Source of the DNA: Chromera velia
Taxonomy: Eukaryota > Sar > Chromeraceae
Direction of reading: 5' to 3'
Length of the DNA: 25,000 nt
Assembly (NCBI GenBank): GCA_018398765.1
Contig: JAHBMJ010000011.1
Location: 31,191-56,190, forward strand
Below the pieces are notes generated by a model. That model was not told the DNA's origin. It did no database searches and saw only the letters and a program-made list of their open reading frames with translations. This document shows, piece after piece, positions 19,860 to 25,000 of the stretch; the first letter of the stretch is position 1; every line of letters starts with the position of its first letter. The position numbers were made by a program, and so were the translations under genes.

Positions 19860-21405
19860 CTTCTCTGAGGACCGCCCTGCATGGGTAGAGGAAGAGGAAG
19901 GCTTAGAGGCAGAGGAGTCTCCCTGCGTGGCTACCTAGGAGTTGGCCAGGATGATGGCCTGCTTCCAGATGTCAGTGAACTTCATTTTGTTGAGGTCGGC
20001 ACCTTCATCTGCGTCGAACATCTTCTCTGCGATGCGATGATAGATCTTGTCCCACTCCTCTGACGTGGTAATCTGTCGGAAGGTGCTTGTACACTGCTCC
20101 TCATCCGGGAAATAGTGGGCGTTGTTCACCTCTGTCAGCACTCTCTAGTACACCTGCATCGCTTCAAGAAGATTGGATGCACCCCGGGCCCTCTCTTCAA
20201 CCCCTTGAACTTCTTCTTCATGGACTCTTTGTGATTTACCTCTGGAACGAGGTACATCCTGCGCAGATGGATGAGAAGATCGGGAGCCTCAACACCTGCT
20301 GTTGCTAACGTATCAAGGTCACGTTGCATCTCCAAGAAACCCGATTTCTCGGCAGTATAAAGGAAGCCGGCATACCATTGTTGCTTCCACATCCAATGAA
20401 GGGGGGAGATGACGGGGGAGAGGAAAGTCTGTGCCTCATGCTGTCTAAACCTGCCTGGGGCGCCTGAGGTACCCCAGGCACGCCGCAGGCGGCCCGCAAG
20501 GGCCGCCTGGGGCGACCCCAGGTGGTTTTGCCTAAGTTTATATAGAGCTGCCTGGGGCGAAGCCCCAGGCAGTTGTTGAGAGTTGCCTGGGGCGAAAGTC
20601 AGTGCCGAAGGTACCGACCTTGTCGTCACGAACCACAGTGCACATGCCCGACCAGGTTCGCGCAAGGGACGTGCCGACGCGACCTCATGATCTATACGTG
20701 TATGCCACGTATCAAAATAAAATAAAATAATTCTTTTCTATAAAATAATATCTAAAATTATATAAAAATTTTGATTTATTGATTCAATTTGAAGCATTGT
20801 AAATGAATCTTTAAAGTTGCGTTCAGATAATAAATCCTAGAATAAAGGCATTTTTAAACTTTTTTCAACGTTTTTCACACTATAGAGAGAATACAGAAAG
20901 ACCCCCTGACTGCTTGGGGTGCCGCAGGCGGTCCGTAAGGACCACCTGGGGAAGGTTATACATAAGATCCCAGGCGACCCGTCAGATCCCAGGCGGCCCT
21001 GACGGGTCGCCTGGGGTCAGTGCAGGCAGTCATTCTGAAGGTTTAGACAGCATGCTGTGCCTTCCTTGCGTGGTTATTCGACCACAGCTGGAAGTTCACC
21101 TTATGGTTGCCCTGAGAGTCTTTAGGAATCTCAGTAATCTAATCCAGTTGACCTTACCTGAAGGTAAGCTTCATGCCCGAGCCTTGCCAGCCTTCCTCTC
21201 CGAACAGCTTCACAGTATGCTCTTTCTTCTCGTGAGGATTGAACCACACAAGGGAGGAAAACAATTCTTCTTCCTTCTTCTGGGCCTTCTCTGAGTCTGT
21301 GACAGGGGCAGCAGATGTAGCTCCCCCGCTCACCAACTGCTCGAGTTTCACTACTCCACCACCGGAGGAAAAAGAAGAAGAACCGAGATGGATTGAGATC
21401 GACAT
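19860..21405 (-). mobile_element. gag region of the copia-type element, split by a DNA insertion
   Basis: An open start MSISIHLGSSSFSSGGG at 21405 lies about 30 bases after the 5' LTR. Gag-like helical sequence (WYAGFLYTAEKSGFLEMQRD and a following Leu-rich stretch) resumes beyond the inserted element at 20437-21054. Upstream and downstream gag segments flank the insertion directly. Confidence 0.7.
20437..21054. mobile_element. 618-bp non-autonomous DNA element with 8-bp target duplication and GC-rich hairpins
   Basis: Both ends read CATGCTGTCTAAACCT in inverted orientation (20437-20452 and 21039-21054). They are flanked by the identical 8-mer CTGTGCCT (20429-20436 and 21055-21062). An 8-bp duplication is typical of hAT transposons, though the end sequence is not the canonical hAT motif. 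The outer parts are GC-rich and contain perfect hairpins: a 10-bp stem with a GCAA loop (20486-20509), an 11-bp stem with a GAA loop (20548-20572) and a 17-bp stem (20969-20985 with 20999-21015). GCCTGGGGC-like motifs recur near both ends. The centre (about 20700-20890) is AT-rich. No transposase gene is present. Confidence 0.8.
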
Positions 21406-21434
21406 CCTCTCAATTCCTCGCCGGAATCACCAAT

Positions 21435-21693
21435 TGTTAAAAGTAGACTAGTGTGAATGCCGTCTACTTCAGTCACTACTATCTGAGTTCATGTTCATCA
21501 GCTATGAAGATCGGCTATCAAAGAGGATCTTGCCGTTTCCTCACAACAATCGTTCGTGTAAAGGCATGCATGAATTCATGTGCATTCGCATTCGAAGAGA
21601 CCATGCATGCATGCGTGCAGCTTGATCGAGCGGCGCGCAGCCCGCCCGGCGCCTTCGGCCCCAGCCCCCCCCGCGCGTGCCCCACATCTTACA
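21435..21693 (-). repeat. 5' LTR of the copia-type element
   Basis: About 259 bp, starting TGTAAGATG and ending TTTTAACA on the sense strand, so it has TG...CA termini. It is the direct-repeat partner of 15073-15338. The sense sequence continues ATTGGTGATTCC, a plausible primer-binding site after a short spacer; the cognate tRNA was not identified. Confidence 0.9.
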
Positions 21694-22107
21694 ACACACA
21701 CAGAGGGAAAGAGAGAACGAAAGATAAGATAGGGACGTACCAAGAGATGTCCCCTTTGTTTCAGATTTCCTTTCATTTCATTCGCAGACTGACACACAGA
21801 ACCATTAAAATTATGAAGTGCAAAAAACGCCTGAGACCCCAAAGTAGGCAACCAACCCAGAAAGTTTCAAGTGTGACTTAAAGAAGGCAGACCTCGGTGC
21901 ACCAGCCGCTGCTGGTCGGACAAAGGAATGTGCGCAGACGAACACACACACAGAGACAACCATACACAGGCCCGGTACTGCGGTGGAGTGAAGCGGGACA
22001 GAGTCTTTCAGAGGAAGCGTACACACAAAGACATAATATTCTCTCTCCCTGCCTCCTGACCTCATATACAAACATATACCTCCATACACAGATACATACA
22101 TACACAC

Positions 22108-22360
22108 ATACGGATGAACGGACGGACGGACAGACGGACTATATGTTTCTTCTTCTCTCTTCTTTTCTTCATGAACACAGACAGACTATATCGTTTCTTC
22201 TTCTCCCTCCTTTTTTTTTTTTGACACAGACAGACAGACAGACTATATCGTCTTGTCTTTCCTTTTTCTCTTCCTTCAGACAGACAGACAGACAGACAGA
22301 CAGGTAGGCAGTTCGGCCAGCAGGTAGTGCAGGCAGGCAGGCAGGCAAGCAGGCAGACAG
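22108..22360. repeat. Second major locus of the dispersed composite repeat
   Basis: Three units beginning GACTATAT(G/C) start near 22137, 22184 and 22241. Each is followed by a pyrimidine-rich TTTCTTCTTCTC-type tract, and the first by CTTCATGAACACAGAC. (GGAC)n, (CAGA)n and (GGCA)n blocks alternate with them. The match to the intronic array at 2824-3100 includes the non-repetitive core words, so it is homologous and not coincidental simple sequence. Confidence 0.85.
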
Positions 22361-22479
22361 GGCGTATATTTGTTCCTTTTCTCAGACAGCAAGACAGACA
22401 AACAGACAGAGCTCAGCAAGTCAGTGAGTTCGGCCGTCACCGTCACTGTCTATCGCCGCCGGTCGATCAGTGGGTCGGT

Positions 22480-22552
22480 GACTCAGTCAGTCAGTCAGTC
22501 AGCCAGTGAGATGTCATTGAGTCAGTCACGGAGTCAGTCAGTGAGTCAGTCT
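22480..22552. repeat. (AGTC)n microsatellite
   Basis: AGTC units run with interruptions such as AGCCAGTGAG and GTCACGGAG. Open frames rich in Ser, Gln and Val across it are repeat artefacts. Confidence 0.9.
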
Positions 22553-23554
22553 TTCACCCTTGTGCTTCTTCACTCAGCGCTCCTGAACTCAACCGTGCAC
22601 CCGGTCACTCAAAGGACATGCACGAATCTAGACACGAATACAGAAATAGGGACGCAGAACAATACAGAACGGTAAGACAGGCCACACACTGGCATCGAGG
22701 CACATAAATGCCAGAAATATTTGTCTGCCGGGGCATCGTGCATCGAAAGAAGTACCGCGAACAGCATTTTTTTGCGACACTCTCAGATTGACATGTAGAC
22801 CGTCACGCACACGGAGACCGAAAACTCAGAGCCGAACTGGGAGCCGAATGTCAGTAAAGACAGGAAATCATAAGTACTGGCAGGCTCAAAGAGACGGGAC
22901 CTGAGCAGGACGGGCGGGGACCTGACCAAAAGCCAGACCTGCTTAGTTCGGAAACGCTGTGAAACCGTGTGAAACTCACAACTGACAAAATAGAGACGTG
23001 CGGAGACGGCATCCAAAAAGTCACCTTTTCACCCAGCTCCCGTTTTCGATAAGTCAGAGGTTTATATGTCGACTAGGTGATGTTGATTTATTGACAAGGT
23101 GATGTTGGATGACTGCGCAGACTTCAAAACTTGCATGATCTGTTTGGTTTGACAGTACTTTGACTGACCTTGCGCATGTTTTGTTGGTGCTGCCACCTCG
23201 CGGTTGAAGCGCGGAAAAAAAAAAGGGTCGCGGTCCCGAAAGGCGTTTGTAACCCGAAATGTGATGTGTGGCAGGAACCGCCTTTAACTTTTCCTTTCGG
23301 TTTGGGCTACAGATACCGTGGCTGGGGGGCCACGGCATGCATCCCCACGAACCGGCCCTCAAGTCGAAAGGCCGGAGCAAGGGGTCAGTCAACACACTTG
23401 CAGAAACAGAGTGAGCTGGCAGACGAATTGACCCATTGTTGACCTCGAACCGGCAACTCTGCGAAGGCTCGATATATCGAAAGTTTTGTAGGAGCAAGTT
23501 CGTTTTTTAGAACCGCTGTAGGCCAAATCAACGAGGAAGGACTGTTTTTGCTGG

Positions 23555-23662
23555 ATGATTGTTGAAGCTCTATTTGACTTGACACGGAGGGAACTCCAGG
23601 CACTTGAGTTGCTCCAGAACCTCAGTTTGACTGATCAAAGGAAAGTGGTTTCGGCTGCTTGA
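23555..23662 (+). CDS. Possible exon or small ORF upstream of the RRM gene
   Basis: An ATG-started frame of 35 residues, MIVEALFDLTRRELQALELL and onward to a TGA at 23660, is strongly helical and coding-like. The frame extends upstream to an acceptor-like CTGTAG near 23520. A GT donor after codon AAA (near 23646) is in phase 0 and would be compatible with the next exon at 23843. Whether it belongs to the RRM gene is unproven; it may be chance. Confidence 0.3.
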   Translation: MIVEALFDLTRRELQALELLQNLSLTDQRKVVSAA

Positions 23663-23842
23663 CAAAGTCGTGTAGGTGGCTGGCAGATGCGCTAGCTCGA
23701 AGTTTGCCGTGCAGAAGAAGTGAGGGCCGAAAGTCAAGTTCGAGCTTTCAGCTTGTTGCTCTTTTGTCTACAGAATAGAATCGGTCACATTTATTTGGGC
23801 GCGACTGACGCTTCGGAATTGTTCTTTTTGTGTATATCACAG

Positions 23843-24899
23843 TCCTACTGTCATACCCTGAAGTACGGCTTTGTTCTCTTTGGCGTCGACAAAAACGACC
23901 TAGGCAGGATGACAGAAAACTCTTTGAGAGACGAGACGGCACAACTTGGTGGTGGGACAACGACCATCACGAGAGATCGAAGGAGAGAGAACCGACAAGT
24001 TGTATTCGTTTTCATGAATCCCATTGAGGCTGCGTCAGAAACTCCCCTTTCGAGCAGTCGCCTTCATGAGGTACGACAGCAGGCAAGCAAGCAAGCAAAC
24101 GAATGTACAAAAGAGTCCTTTCGCTCATATTATAGGCCTGCCCATACATCCTCGTGTTTTTCCCGCCTTCTGTTTTTCGCGATCAATACCTGCATGTCGA
24201 TCTGTTTTGAAGGTAGCAAGTACTCTTGCCGCACGTTTGTTGCGATACTTTCCTGTTTTGCTTCGTCGTGTGTCGGTGTTCTCTTTTCCTTGCCTTACCC
24301 ACCTTTCTCTCCACGTTTTCTGTCCCTTTCTTCTTTTCCTTTCCTTTGCTCTACTTTCTGTAAGGATTTTCCACTCCTTTCTTTTTTTTCTTTCATTTCT
24401 TGTCTGTCCGTATTTTCTGCTCCTTTGCTCTCCGTGAACCTGCGAGCCACAACCCCTTTTTACTTTTCTGATCAGGGCTTCTTCTCTTTCCACGAACCAT
24501 GCAACTTGATTTGGGTTATTCATACGATCGGGCATGGCTGGCTTCGTCTTTCGTTCGATTGTCTGTCTGACACAGTGCCAGTGTATGCAACCATCCATCC
24601 ATCCATCCATCCGTCTGTCTGTCCGTTCCCTGGAAAATCTCTCTGACTGTTCTTGCAAGCCATGGCCGTGTCAGTTGATTGTCGGAAGACGATGTTTGTT
24701 TGTTTGCATGTTGACTGAATTACATGAACATCCATCCATCCATCCATCCATCCATCCATCCATCCATCCCTGTTTGCAGCTGTTTGGATGTTACGGCTTG
24801 CTTGAGGAAGTGTCTGTGAACCCGTTTCGGGCCTGTGCGGCGCTTCTCTTCAACTCAGTGAAGGGGGCAGAGGCCGCGTATGAGGGGATGAACGAAAAG
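23843..24899 (+). CDS. RRM-type RNA-binding protein, partial (two exons seen, continues past the window)
   Basis: Exons 23843-24070 and 24780-24899 are joined by a GT-AG intron in phase 0, and the second exon ends AAG before GTGAGG, so more exons follow beyond the window. The first exon has KYGFVLFG (exon residues 7-14), an RNP1-like strand ending one RRM, and then VVFVFMNP (53-60), an RNP2-like strand starting another. The second exon completes that RRM with HELFGCYGLLEEVSV, the RNP1-like ACAALLFN and AEAAYEGM. RRMs bind single-stranded RNA through these RNP strands. The 5' acceptor at 23842 follows a good pyrimidine tract; an alternative acceptor at about 23775 is also in frame. Target RNA and role are unknown. 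Confidence 0.65.
24071..24779 (+). repeat. Intron of the RRM gene with (GCAA)n after the donor and (CATC)n before the acceptor
   Basis: The intron starts GTACGACAGCAGGCAAGCAAGC, so GCAA repeats begin within about 12 bases of the donor. It is pyrimidine-rich through about 24290-24430. (CATC)n blocks lie at about 24590-24613 and 24729-24769, the latter ending 10 bases before the acceptor TTTGCAG. The long open frame across this intron is low in coding character. Confidence 0.7.
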
Positions 24900-25000
24900 G
24901 TGAGGGAGGGAGGGGCGAAGTGATGAATGGAAATTATGGCAACGGACGGCAATCCGTGTGTACGTCTATCATTTCATGTATCTGTCTTCCTTCCTGGCTG

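Larger units (their letters stand above)
15073..21693 (-). mobile_element. Degraded Ty1/copia-type LTR retrotransposon
   Basis: The element reads on the minus strand. Direct LTRs lie at both ends (15073-15338 and 21435-21693) and are flanked by the 5-bp duplication ACACA in CA-repeat DNA. In order from the 5' LTR: a TGG-starting primer-binding-site candidate (about 21415-21432), gag, two zinc knuckles, protease, integrase, reverse transcriptase, RNase H, and a purine-rich tract next to the 3' LTR. Integrase before reverse transcriptase is the copia order. Total length about 6.6 kb includes a 618-bp DNA element inserted in gag. The coding region is broken, with at least half a dozen interruptions. 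The LTRs differ by roughly 5 percent, almost all transitions, so insertion is old but not ancient. Confidence 0.9.
21694..23554. other. Repeat-rich region without a confidently recognised gene
   Basis: The left part resumes the CA/GA microsatellite cut by the LTR element. Short coding-like stretches occur, for example about 21880-21945 and 21981-22019 on the plus strand with splice-like borders, but none carries a recognisable motif. (CAGA)n, composite repeats and (AGTC)n fill about 22100-22550. From 22560 to 23554 there is mixed-composition DNA with no domain I can name. It could include 5' exons of the RRM gene downstream. Confidence 0.5.

Noticed and set aside
23720-24646. Single 308-residue plus-strand open frame
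   Set aside because: Only 23843-24070 has RRM character; the rest is pyrimidine-rich intron, and a phase-matched GT-AG intron joins it to 24780.

Overview
The window looks like nuclear DNA of a microbial eukaryote. Genes are split into short exons by canonical GT-AG introns, the introns are packed with tetranucleotide and dinucleotide repeats, and there is a Ty1/copia-type LTR retrotransposon plus two apparent DNA-transposon insertions. The one gene I can reconstruct in full is a PrmA-type methyltransferase that begins with a signal peptide followed directly by Phe and a basic/Ser-rich stretch. That is the layout of plastid import signals in algae with secondary red plastids. Together with the repeat-rich introns, this fits a chromerid alga such as Chromera velia. 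The organism assignment is inference.

Layout. 1-1581: start of contig (poly-G), then an AT-rich block, no gene seen. 1582-7782, minus strand: eight-exon gene for a ribosomal protein L11 methyltransferase-like protein of about 508 residues, probably plastid-targeted. Its introns hold (CAGA)n, (CA)n, (GA)n, (GGAA)n, a 50-bp minisatellite and a dispersed composite repeat. 7783-8714: intergenic, GC-rich next to the methyltransferase start, then a GCATGC-rich palindromic tract. 8715-10168, plus strand: an unnamed protein with what look like two tandem PD-(D/E)XK-like nuclease domains; the reading frame changes once in the second domain, so it is probably decaying or has an unseen intron. 10169-13520: AT-rich, essentially gene-free. 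13521-14914: a 1.39-kb segment with exact 15-bp terminal inverted repeats. 15073-21693: a degraded copia-type LTR retrotransposon on the minus strand, with a 618-bp GC-hairpin DNA element (8-bp target duplication) inserted in its gag region at 20437-21054. 21694-23554: repeats, including the same composite repeat found in the methyltransferase introns. 23843-24899 and beyond, plus strand: partial gene for an RRM RNA-binding protein that runs off the window.

The genes show no functional link to each other. The clearest biology is a plastid ribosome modification enzyme, an unassigned nuclease-like protein, and a nested set of mobile elements that landed in one (CA)n/(GA)n microsatellite. The element at 20437-21054, built from perfect GC hairpins around an AT-rich core, is the least familiar object here.
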